From Oscillospiraceae bacterium (GTDB lineage: Bacteria; Bacillota; Clostridia; Oscillospirales; Acutalibacteraceae): a DNA stretch of 7,783 bases. A model generated the notes under the pieces. It was given only the letters and a program-made list of their open reading frames with translations. It searched no databases and had not been told where the DNA came from. The translations under genes and the position numbers were made by a program. Every line of letters starts with the position of its first letter. Position 1 is the first letter of the stretch. Of this stretch, positions 1 to 6,456 are shown one piece after another. The DNA lies in NCBI GenBank assembly GCA_902795765.1, contig CADBMQ010000042.1, forward strand, positions 1-7,783, given 5' to 3'.

Positions 1-8
1 AAATCCAT
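1..8 (-). CDS. Probable start of the next gene of the pilus operon (partial)
   Basis: On the minus strand an ATG at 8-6 follows the pilC stop codon. An AGGA (23-20) that overlaps that stop lies 11 nt upstream and could be its ribosome binding site. Only Met-Asp and part of a third codon are in the window, so the product cannot be identified. From cluster composition a pilus ATPase (PilB or PilT) or another assembly gene would be expected here, but that is inference only. Confidence 0.3.
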
Positions 9-23
9 TCTAAATCTTATCCT

Positions 24-1232
24 TTATCCGAGAGTTTGCATAATCGAAAGCATAGGTGCATAAATCGCTATAAACATTACTGCTACAACGCCACCAAGCA
101 ATACAAGTAATATTGGTTGTAAAACTGTTGTCATAGATTCAAGCGATGAATCTACTCGTTCATCAAAAAATGAGCATGAGTTTTGAAGTATTTCATCTAC
201 TTTACCCGTTCTCTCGCCAACCGAAACCATTTGCGTTAAAATCGGCGGAAAAAGTTTTTGTTTATCAAATGCGATAGTTAATTTACTGCCATTACGAACA
301 TCATCTGTTGCTATTTTAAATCTCGCCTGTACATTACGATTTTCCAATACCTTTTCAATTGCTTCAAGTGCATCTATAAGGTCCATACCGCTTCCGAGAA
401 GCAAACTGAAACCTCGTGCAAAACGTGCAGCAATCATATTAACATTTATTGTTCCGATAATAGGGCATTTAATTTTGAATGTATCCCAACAGTACTTGCC
501 CTTTTCGGTTCGGAAAAATATCAAAACACCTGCTACCACAGCAAAAATCCCGAGAAAAATCCATTGCCAGTATGCTTTTAAAAACAAGCTCGCATTAAAT
601 ATTGCAATTGATATTGAAGGCATTTCTACTTGAATCTGTGAAAGTGATTCCATAAATGTTGGCACAACGAAGAACATCATTATAAGAAGCACGCCAAATA
701 TTAAAACAAGCATTATAATCGGATAAATCATTGCTCCCTTAACTTTTTTCTTAATATCAGCATCTTTTTCATAATATGTTGCAAGGTTTTGAAGTACAAC
801 ATCAATTGACCCTGAAACCTCGCCAACATAAATCATGCTAACAAAAAAGTTTGGAAATACTCTCGGGTGCTTTTTCATTGCATCAGAAAGAAGAACACCT
901 GATTTTACATCTTCATACACCATTTCAAGTACCTTTTTGAAGAAGCTTGAAAACGATTGTTGTGACAATACTTCAAGGCAGTCGATAATTGAAATTCCTG
1001 CGTTAATCATTGCACAAAACTGACGACAAAAAGATGTGAGCTCTCTAATGCTCAATTTTCCCGAAATCGAAAAAAACGGATTCGGTGATTTTTGTGATAC
1101 AGGTTTTGCCGAAACCAGATAAAGATTTTGCTGTGCAAGCATTGCTTTAAGCTGCTTTTCATCTTCTGCAAGAAAAGTTCCCGTGAACCTCTTTTTGTCC
1201 AAATTCACAGCGACATATTTATATTTTGTCAA
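24..1232 (-). CDS. pilC: Type IV pilus inner-membrane platform protein PilC (GspF family)
   Basis: A 402-aa polytopic membrane protein of the PilC/GspF family, the platform that couples the cytoplasmic pilus ATPase to extraction of pilin from the membrane. The usual two repeated GspF domains are visible, at about residues 62-190 and 265-390. Each carries the family turn motif, GEVSG at 137-141 and GERTG at 339-343. Hydrophobic segments lie at about 170-194, 223-241 and 371-394, the normal three-pass layout, and the length matches the family. The start is a TTG at 1232-1230, chosen because a GGGGG ribosome binding site (1244-1240) sits 7 nt upstream and the sequence from Met1 (MTKYKYVAVN) looks like the usual short beta-rich N-terminus. 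That site touches the pilD stop codon, so the two genes are 12 bp apart and probably translationally coupled. Confidence 0.95.
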   Translation of the reverse strand: MTKYKYVAVNLDKKRFTGTFLAEDEKQLKAMLAQQNLYLVSAKPVSQKSPNPFFSISGKLSIRELTSFCRQFCAMINAGISIIDCLEVLSQQSFSSFFKKVLEMVYEDVKSGVLLSDAMKKHPRVFPNFFVSMIYVGEVSGSIDVVLQNLATYYEKDADIKKKVKGAMIYPIIMLVLIFGVLLIMMFFVVPTFMESLSQIQVEMPSISIAIFNASLFLKAYWQWIFLGIFAVVAGVLIFFRTEKGKYCWDTFKIKCPIIGTINVNMIAARFARGFSLLLGSGMDLIDALEAIEKVLENRNVQARFKIATDDVRNGSKLTIAFDKQKLFPPILTQMVSVGERTGKVDEILQNSCSFFDERVDSSLESMTTVLQPILLVLLGGVVAVMFIAIYAPMLSIMQTLG

Positions 1233-1244
1233 GCCAAATCCCCC

Positions 1245-2033
1245 TTAAATTCCAAGTATAAGATTTGTATACCAGTTGATTATCGTATTACCAAAAAGTA
1301 ATGAAATTGTTACACCTGCACACAAAAAAGGCGCAAACGGAAAAGGTTTATCCTTGTCTTTGGTTTTGTATGCTATTATTATCAAAATTACACTACCGAC
1401 AACTGAGGCAAACAACACTGCAAGCAACAGTCTTTCCCATCCAAGCAACAATCCTGCCGCTCCCATAAGCAAAACATCTCCGCCGCCCAAGCCATCTTTT
1501 TTTAATATAATAAGTGAACCAAGTTTAAACAACCCAAAAAATGCAAGTCCAACAGCGCCACCGATAAGTCGAGAGTACCATATTACCCCATCGTTTCCAA
1601 ATATTGATATTACTCCACATATTGCAAGGAACAGGTTAAGTACATCAGGAATTATCATATTTTCAAGGTCTATGAAAAAGATTGAAAGCAACACCGAACA
1701 AGCAAACGCAGATGAAACTGCTGTAACAATGCTCTGTTGCCAAAAAATCAATGCACACAAAAGCCACATTATTCCATTTGCAATTTCCACTGCCGTATAT
1801 CTAAAAGGAATATGTACTCCGCAGTTTCTGCATTTTCCACCTAATAACAAATATGACAAAACAGGTATATTATCATACCATGCAATTGGATGTTTACACT
1901 TTGGACAATGCGATGAAGGTTTGGCAAGACTCATTGATAAAGGTAATCTGTAAATTACAACGTTTAAAAAACTTCCTATACACAAACCGTATATTGCTGC
2001 AAAAACACAAACTAAAACAAAAATATAATCCAT
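1245..2033 (-). CDS. pilD: Prepilin peptidase / N-methyltransferase PilD
   Basis: A membrane aspartyl protease (type IV prepilin peptidase, A24 family) that cuts class III leaders before Phe+1 and, in full-length family members, N-methylates the new N-terminus. Residues are numbered from the ATG at 2033. The N-terminal domain has the CIGSFLNVVIYRLP signature and two CxxC pairs (Cys43/46 and Cys68/71), the zinc-binding cytoplasmic domain of the bifunctional enzymes. The catalytic aspartates are probably Asp122, in an IDLENMIIPD stretch, and Asp186, in GLGGGDV (the GxGD motif). About seven to eight hydrophobic segments are visible, and 262 aa is a usual length. A GGAG at 2042-2039 favours the ATG at 2033. 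An ATG at 2036 is also possible, and an upstream in-frame start at 2060 would lie inside the previous gene and lacks a ribosome binding site. The substrates are presumably the four prepilins upstream in the cluster. Confidence 0.95.
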   Translation of the reverse strand: MDYIFVLVCVFAAIYGLCIGSFLNVVIYRLPLSMSLAKPSSHCPKCKHPIAWYDNIPVLSYLLLGGKCRNCGVHIPFRYTAVEIANGIMWLLCALIFWQQSIVTAVSSAFACSVLLSIFFIDLENMIIPDVLNLFLAICGVISIFGNDGVIWYSRLIGGAVGLAFFGLFKLGSLIILKKDGLGGGDVLLMGAAGLLLGWERLLLAVLFASVVGSVILIIIAYKTKDKDKPFPFAPFLCAGVTISLLFGNTIINWYTNLILGI

Positions 2034-2440
2034 CATTTCTCCACATATCCATAATACCATGTTAGTATTTTGCCCATATCATTTCTTGTTACTGTCAAAA
2101 CAACGTAATCAATCGGATTATCATTATCATCCTTAAAATGCTTTTGGACATATAAAGTATTCTTATCCTCACTCATTGCGGTAAGATTGTATGACGGATA
2201 ATCTGCTTCATTTATTATTCCGTCTATTGCAAAATCATAGCCGATTGCATCAAGTTCCATATTATCAATAGCCGAAGCACGCATTTTTCCGGTATATTGA
2301 ATACCTGTTAGCGCAAGTGTAATAACAACACCTGATAACACCACGATAACATACATATACGCGACTACAAGACTCATAGCAAAACCTTTTTTATTTGGCT
2401 TTTTGCAGAGTTTACGGTGCTTTTTTAAATGATTTATCAT
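2033..2440 (-). CDS. Small prepilin-like protein lacking Glu+5 (GspK/PilX-like minor pilin candidate)
   Basis: A 135-aa protein of unassigned family. It has a basic N-terminus (KKHRKLCKKPNKKG), then Gly19-Phe20 and a long hydrophobic stretch (about 21-48), which is the layout of a class III prepilin leader cut between 19 and 20. Position +5 is Leu24 instead of the usual Glu. That is the pattern of tip-type minor pseudopilins such as GspK, but the mature protein is far shorter than GspK. The remainder (about 50-135) is acidic, with a predicted beta-rich end, and shows no motif I recognise. Its ATG overlaps the stop of the preceding minor pilin by 4 bp (ATGA), its own stop overlaps the pilD start, and its GGAGG (2457-2453) is 12 nt upstream inside the preceding gene, so it is tightly coupled on both sides. 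A minor pilin or pilus initiation factor is the most likely role; a non-pilin membrane anchor is the alternative. Confidence 0.7.
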   Translation of the reverse strand: MINHLKKHRKLCKKPNKKGFAMSLVVAYMYVIVVLSGVVITLALTGIQYTGKMRASAIDNMELDAIGYDFAIDGIINEADYPSYNLTAMSEDKNTLYVQKHFKDDNDNPIDYVVLTVTRNDMGKILTWYYGYVEK

Positions 2441-2943
2441 ATTCCGTTACCGCCTCCTATCGTAATCTCTTTATCCATACGATAGATAACTTGAATCTTG
2501 CCTTCGTTAACAGGATCAACACGAACAGCAAGAACTGAAAACGAGTCGTTTGCTATATTATAGAAGAAGGTAACTCGATACTTTGCACCTTGTGAACCAT
2601 TAGTTATAATATTATAGTTTTCATCATATGAAAAGTGATATGTATTATAGGAAAGATCTGTTTCGTCATTATGCTCATCTTCCAACATGCTTTTCATAGT
2701 ACGATTGTTTTGAACATAGGTGGATGTTTCGCCGAAATAAAACTTTAAAGCTCCGTCATCTTTAAACCTGTCATTAATTAGACATTCTTTAAGATTTCCA
2801 ACCTCACGAATTGCCCAATACTGATCATAACTTTTGTCTACAAGAAGAGTGGAAGTATATACGACAGCAATCGAACTCACTGAAACAATAACCAAAACTG
2901 TCAAAGAAACAATAACTTCAACAATTGTAAATCCTTTTCGCAC
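2437..2943 (-). CDS. Minor type IV prepilin (PilV/ComGD-like)
   Basis: A 168-aa prepilin with a very short leader, MRKG, followed by FTIVEVIVSLTVLVIVSVSS. Cleavage is expected between Gly4 and Phe5, and Glu9 is the conserved Glu+5. The hydrophobic helix spans about 5-30. Downstream, an amphipathic helix (about 35-60) and a beta-strand-rich C-terminal region (about 95-165) fit a pilin headpiece. Only one cysteine (Cys54) is present, so there is no disulfide-bounded loop. The start is a GTG at 2943, with a doubled ribosome binding site (GGAGGGAGG, 2956-2948) a few bases upstream. It sits 18 bp after the PilM-like gene and overlaps the next gene by 4 bp. Prepilins of this size inside pilus operons usually act as minor pilins that prime assembly; the precise PilV/ComGD-type label is inferred from position and leader only. 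Confidence 0.85.
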   Translation of the reverse strand: MRKGFTIVEVIVSLTVLVIVSVSSIAVVYTSTLLVDKSYDQYWAIREVGNLKECLINDRFKDDGALKFYFGETSTYVQNNRTMKSMLEDEHNDETDLSYNTYHFSYDENYNIITNGSQGAKYRVTFFYNIANDSFSVLAVRVDPVNEGKIQVIYRMDKEITIGGGNGI

Positions 2944-2961
2944 AATACCTCCCTCCTTTTT

Positions 2962-4209
2962 TTAGAAAATGTTATCTGAATTATATGATTTTGAATATAA
3001 TGCTCCTACAAGTTCAAGACAATCGTTAATATCATCAGAATTTTCAAGCTTAAAACTTTTAAATAATACATTATTTTCCGCTTCTTCATTCAATTTCTCA
3101 ATTAAAAATTCATATTTTTGCGGAAGTTTTAGAACAACATATTCAAAATTATTTAAATTTTTATCTTGCTTGTTATATTCAACATACAAAAGAATTCTTT
3201 TTAAAATACTACGGAAGTTTTCCTGTATCATTTCTTCTCTTGTTTCAGGCTCTGGTCTTTGCATAAATTTCGGCAATTTTTTTGGTGCTTTTCTTGTGAA
3301 CACCTTGACCTTAGAAGCCAAATTCTGTTTTTGATGCTCTTCTTCAATTCGTTGTTGTTCTATTTCTTCCGGAGTAAAGCCATACTCTTCGGAGTTATCT
3401 GGCTTTATTTCAAATGGCGCCGGACTTTCATTTTCATTTTCATCAAGAACCGTATCGTCTTCCTCGACTGCTGCAACTGTGAGCTTTTTTGCTTTTGCAA
3501 GTTCTTGTGCGTTTATTACTGCAAGTTCTGCAACATCATGATTCCAAATTGTTTGTTCATTAACAACCTCTTCTCTATCCATAAGTGAATATCCAAACGG
3601 CAAATTTGCAAATCCACTTGTATGTCCTTTTGCAGACATCGAAATTAGTGTTTCGTCCTTTCGAACATCAACAAATAAAAACGATTTTCCACGATTTTTA
3701 GAGCTAAACACAAACGCACTATTCAAATGAGCATTGGCACTAAATGTAATTTCTTTAAGTGGAAGTTTTTCATTTGAAAACAACTTCTTTATATCGTTTA
3801 TAAGAGCGTTTTGAACAACTATCGCACCATAAGTTGAATAACTTCTCGAAGAAGAAAGTGGAAAATACTTGACTGTCAAGTCTTTATAATTTTTATAAGA
3901 ACCTTCCGACTCAACTTTCAAGGCGCTTTGAACTTTAAATCGTGACAAATTCGGTATACTTACTGTATCAATTGCAAAACAGTAGTCAGGCAACACAATA
4001 AATATATTATCAAATCCTGATGATTGACTCTTTATTTCAGCCATACATTCTTTCAAAACATCGCATTCTCTGCCACATCCAAATAAAGTTTCGCTATATG
4101 AAATATAATCAACCGACGCTGGATTCGCTTGACCTGTTGAAGATTTGAGCAACTTAATTCGAGGTGAAATATTGTCAAATCCAATTACTAATGTAGATCC
4201 TTTTGCCAT
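2962..4209 (-). CDS. Divergent PilM-like pilus assembly protein
   Basis: A 415-aa soluble protein with no signal peptide or membrane segment. By eye its N-terminal two-thirds follow the layout of PilM, the FtsA/actin-fold protein that in T4P systems sits on the cytoplasmic face and binds PilN. An IGFD strand (9-12) begins the protein. A VLPDYCFAIDTVSIPNL block (72-88) corresponds to the PilM segment that precedes the helix with paired basic and acidic residues, and an FLFVDV strand (177-182) corresponds to the second phosphate-loop strand. The family's glycines look lost: the second strand is followed by Arg-Lys instead of Gly, and the C-terminal strand FEYVVLKLP (355-363) has no Gly-Gly. A charged, low-complexity insert at about 248-330 is rich in Glu and Pro. 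The ATG at 4209 has AAAGGA 9 nt upstream, 15 bp after the large prepilin. Family assignment rests on layout and context, not on strong motifs. Confidence 0.65.
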   Translation of the reverse strand: MAKGSTLVIGFDNISPRIKLLKSSTGQANPASVDYISYSETLFGCGRECDVLKECMAEIKSQSSGFDNIFIVLPDYCFAIDTVSIPNLSRFKVQSALKVESEGSYKNYKDLTVKYFPLSSSRSYSTYGAIVVQNALINDIKKLFSNEKLPLKEITFSANAHLNSAFVFSSKNRGKSFLFVDVRKDETLISMSAKGHTSGFANLPFGYSLMDREEVVNEQTIWNHDVAELAVINAQELAKAKKLTVAAVEEDDTVLDENENESPAPFEIKPDNSEEYGFTPEEIEQQRIEEEHQKQNLASKVKVFTRKAPKKLPKFMQRPEPETREEMIQENFRSILKRILLYVEYNKQDKNLNNFEYVVLKLPQKYEFLIEKLNEEAENNVLFKSFKLENSDDINDCLELVGALYSKSYNSDNIF

Positions 4210-4224
4210 TAAAATTAATCCTTT

Positions 4225-5799
4225 CTATGTAGTGCGACGTGAATAAATAAACGAGAATTCTCGATTTTTTCCATCTTCATTAAAAATACATTTGCATTTT
4301 ACAAGTTGATTGTTTTTTGAAAATTCAACTTTGAAATCAATAATCTGCTTAAATTCGACATAATTTTCTCCGTACCAATCAACCGGCAATCCTTCAATGA
4401 TAAGTTTTTTGCTTTCTTTATCAAAATACATAGATGAAACAAAACCATTTTTCAATTTAACGCTCGCAACTTTTATTTTGTCATCTGTAACATCGGATGT
4501 TGTTGACTGTGTCGTTTTAACAGTCGTTGTTGTGGTGGTCGTGGGAGCGGTAGTTGTTGGTACAATTTTATAAAGATATACATCTCCTATTGTTACATCG
4601 CCGACATAAGGATTTGATGAAAAGTCATTATAAAAAAAGTTTAAATCTGTACCGCTTATCTGTTTACCATTGAACGGAATTGTAATTGTTTCAAACTTGG
4701 TTATTGTAACATAATTTTTATTTTCGTCATTTCCGAGCGTTACCACAAGCTTTCGTGCATTATTATTCGAGTTTGGTGTAACACAAAACATAATTCCGTC
4801 ATATTCGCTAAAATTATTACTCCAAGTGTTGATAAATCTACCGTTTCCATTGTATTTTGCACGAATACCGTCTGCATTTTTGACAGCTGACGAATCGGAT
4901 ACATACATATTTGTGCTTACGTCCCAATCAATAAGCATTTTTTTAGTTACATTCGGCGCAACTGTTGTGGTAGGTTCTGTGACAATTTCTTCGATTGAAG
5001 CATAGCCGACATAGTCATACACATTTGTTGTGATAAACGACTCTTTTACCGTCAAGCCTGTACTCGAGCCGAATAGTGTTTTATCGATTGCGTTTTTTCC
5101 GTCACCAATAGTATAAGGTGTACAATCTTCAAAAGTAACAAGCGGAACTTTCGTATTGCCATTGTAATAACCTATTTCATCAATATAAAGACAGCTTTTA
5201 TTGTCAAGAGGAGCAGATGACAACACAATCATAACAGATTTGATATCCAAAGTGCTGAATGTTGTATTTGTTGATGTTTTGTCAATATCGTAATATTCCC
5301 AATTATTTGTTGGAGTAACTGTTGCAGTTTGGATTGTGGTCGAATTATTTATATCGGCGTTTGAGGTGGTACGCAACCATGTTTGAAAACTATATTGAGA
5401 GCCATATTGCAAATCCTGTTTTGCACGAATATATATCTTGTTAATACCATTTGGTACAGACTTTGCAAAACGCATAGTCTGATGTTGAGTTGCACTGACT
5501 GTTTTTAAAAGTTTTAGATATTTATTGTGCGTCTGGACAGGAACAGGAGTGGTATCATCTTCGAAAAATGAACCATCTTTATCATTAAGCCGATACCATT
5601 TTTCAAAAAAATCTTGTGCGCTTCGCAAATCTGACGTGGCGGTGACTGTTGCAAGATCGTTATTTATATGAGAGTGTATTGCAATTAACATACTGAGAGC
5701 AAAGGTTGTTACAACAGACATTATTGCCATAACTACAACAAGCTCCACAAGCGAAAATCCGAATTTTGACTTTTTTATAAATATATTTATCAATCTCAC
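4225..5799 (-). CDS. Large modular type IV prepilin with beta-sandwich modules and Thr-rich linkers
   Basis: A 524-aa prepilin, about three times the size of an ordinary pilin. The leader is 14 residues, ending KKSKFG, then FSLVELVVVMAIMSVVTT; cleavage is expected after Gly14, with Glu19 at +5. The helix continues to about residue 75. After it come a beta-rich region at about 110-270 (ending in a LYIDEIGYYN strand), a Thr/Pro/Val linker at 276-284, a second beta-rich region at about 287-412 (starting LIDWD, ending GDVYLYKI), a Thr-rich linker at 415-437, and a C-terminal beta domain at 440-524. The two middle regions resemble carbohydrate-binding jelly-roll modules in strand pattern and aromatic content; this is a resemblance, not an identification. 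The GTG at 5799 is chosen because GGGAGG lies 7 nt upstream (5812-5807) and the leader then has a normal length. A longer in-frame start at 5853 would lie inside the upstream terminator. Likely role: an adhesive or tip minor pilin at the cell surface. Confidence 0.85.
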   Translation of the reverse strand: MRLINIFIKKSKFGFSLVELVVVMAIMSVVTTFALSMLIAIHSHINNDLATVTATSDLRSAQDFFEKWYRLNDKDGSFFEDDTTPVPVQTHNKYLKLLKTVSATQHQTMRFAKSVPNGINKIYIRAKQDLQYGSQYSFQTWLRTTSNADINNSTTIQTATVTPTNNWEYYDIDKTSTNTTFSTLDIKSVMIVLSSAPLDNKSCLYIDEIGYYNGNTKVPLVTFEDCTPYTIGDGKNAIDKTLFGSSTGLTVKESFITTNVYDYVGYASIEEIVTEPTTTVAPNVTKKMLIDWDVSTNMYVSDSSAVKNADGIRAKYNGNGRFINTWSNNFSEYDGIMFCVTPNSNNNARKLVVTLGNDENKNYVTITKFETITIPFNGKQISGTDLNFFYNDFSSNPYVGDVTIGDVYLYKIVPTTTAPTTTTTTTVKTTQSTTSDVTDDKIKVASVKLKNGFVSSMYFDKESKKLIIEGLPVDWYGENYVEFKQIIDFKVEFSKNNQLVKCKCIFNEDGKNREFSFIYSRRTT

Positions 5800-5822
5800 A
5801 AAAGCACCTCCCTTCACTTTAT

Positions 5823-5856
5823 AAAAAATGAAAAAACTTTTGCGAGAGTGCAAAAG
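5823..5856 (-). terminator. Intrinsic terminator between pilA and the rest of the pilus operon
   Basis: Read on the minus strand, CTTTTGC (5856-5850) and GCAAAAG (5843-5837) form a perfect 7-bp stem with a 6-nt loop. Six T's (5836-5831), CA and six more T's follow directly. This is a classic Rho-independent terminator in the direction of pilA transcription. It ends 11 nt before the ribosome binding site of the large prepilin, so distal pilus genes need read-through or a promoter hidden in the spacer. The stem is AT-rich, so termination is probably partial. Confidence 0.75.
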
Positions 5857-5884
5857 ACGGCATACACCGACAAATTTCGCGCTG

Positions 5885-5938
5885 CCGCAAAAGCCTTTTA
5901 TTTTAGCGGTAAAGGGGCGATGTCATATCGCCCCTTTA
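5885..5938 (-). other. Two tandem stem-loops after pilA
   Basis: The first stem-loop on the minus strand pairs 5938-5927 with 5921-5910 (12 bp, including GGGGCGAT/ATCGCCCC, loop of 5 nt). It is very stable but has no U-tract on either side. The second pairs 5909-5906 plus 5904-5901 with 5892-5885 (4 + 4 bp around a bulged base, loop of 8 nt). They begin about 20 nt after the pilA stop codon. Possible roles are stabilising the 3' end of the abundant pilA mRNA against exonucleases and assisting the terminator just downstream. Confidence 0.65.
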
Positions 5939-5958
5939 TTAAGGATTATGTAAGAGAA

Positions 5959-6360
5959 CTATTTAACTTTAACATGACTATGCTCCGCGTCTCCAATAAA
6001 AGCCGCATCATCCGGAGTATTCTGATCTTCGTTAATTTTAATAGTATCTTTACCACTCTCTTTTACCAACTGACCATCTCCATTAGTAGTAGCTGTATAG
6101 CATTTGCCTGCTGCAAATAAACCATCTTTGCTGTAATAGAATGTTTTAGAAGCAACCTTCCTAACATCACCCTGTCCAACATCAGCAAGATAATCAGAAT
6201 AAGCAGATTTAATTCCTTGCATAGCATCTGATCTATTTGCGTTAGAAATAACAGATGTGAATGTCGGAATGAGAACTGCTGCCAAAATTGCGATTACAGC
6301 AATTACGATAACCAATTCTACGATTGTGAAACCTTTTTTACTTCTTCTTGCCTTTACCAT
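5959..6360 (-). CDS. pilA: Major-type type IV prepilin PilA
   Basis: A 133-aa prepilin. The leader MVKARRSKKG is short and basic, and cleavage is expected between Gly10 and Phe11. The mature N-terminus reads FTIVELVIVIAVIAILAAVL with Glu15 at +5, a textbook class III signal and the pilus core helix. The headpiece (about 45-133) is small and hydrophilic with a single cysteine (Cys87), so it lacks the disulfide loop of Gram-negative PilA, as is common in Clostridia. The ATG at 6360 is preceded by GGAGG (6373-6369) at 8-nt spacing. An in-frame TTG at 6375 would place the ribosome binding site inside the gene and is less likely. It is the first gene after its promoter and is followed by stem-loops and a terminator, the arrangement expected for the most abundant subunit. 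That it is the major pilin is inferred from size, position and this arrangement. Confidence 0.9.
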   Translation of the reverse strand: MVKARRSKKGFTIVELVIVIAVIAILAAVLIPTFTSVISNANRSDAMQGIKSAYSDYLADVGQGDVRKVASKTFYYSKDGLFAAGKCYTATTNGDGQLVKESGKDTIKINEDQNTPDDAAFIGDAEHSHVKVK

Positions 6361-6427
6361 AGTAAAAACCTCCAATAAAATAGATAAATTTCATAGAAAA
6401 TATATTTCATACATTTCCTTTGACTAT

Positions 6428-6456
6428 ATTAAATCATAAATTGCTTCAAATGTCAA
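6428..6456 (-). promoter_or_regulatory. Sigma-A type promoter of pilA and the pilus operon
   Basis: On the minus strand a perfect -35 TTGACA (6456-6451) is separated by 17 bp from TTTAAT (6433-6428), a 5/6 match to the -10 consensus. A TGA directly before it gives an extended -10. The start site would fall near 6421, giving a leader of about 60 nt before the pilA ATG. The leader is AT-rich and shows no riboswitch that I can recognise. Confidence 0.7.

Noticed and set aside
1276..1953. A 225-codon open frame on the plus strand
   Set aside because: It lies wholly antisense to pilD, has no ribosome binding site, and its translation is rich in Ser, Pro, Asn and Ile runs typical of a shadow frame. 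pilD has clear motifs in this stretch.
2969..3588. Two plus-strand open frames antisense to the PilM-like gene
   Set aside because: Their translations are Phe/Ser/Leu-rich antisense products of an AT-rich gene, with no initiation signal and no recognisable motif.
5910..5938. The strong GC stem-loop taken as an independent terminator
   Set aside because: Neither flank has a U-tract (ACCGCT follows on the minus strand, ATTAAG on the plus strand), so it is listed as a stem-loop only.
5848..6120. A 90-codon plus-strand open frame spanning the pilA spacer and part of pilA
   Set aside because: It runs through the terminator and both stem-loops and is antisense to pilA; no ribosome binding site precedes it.
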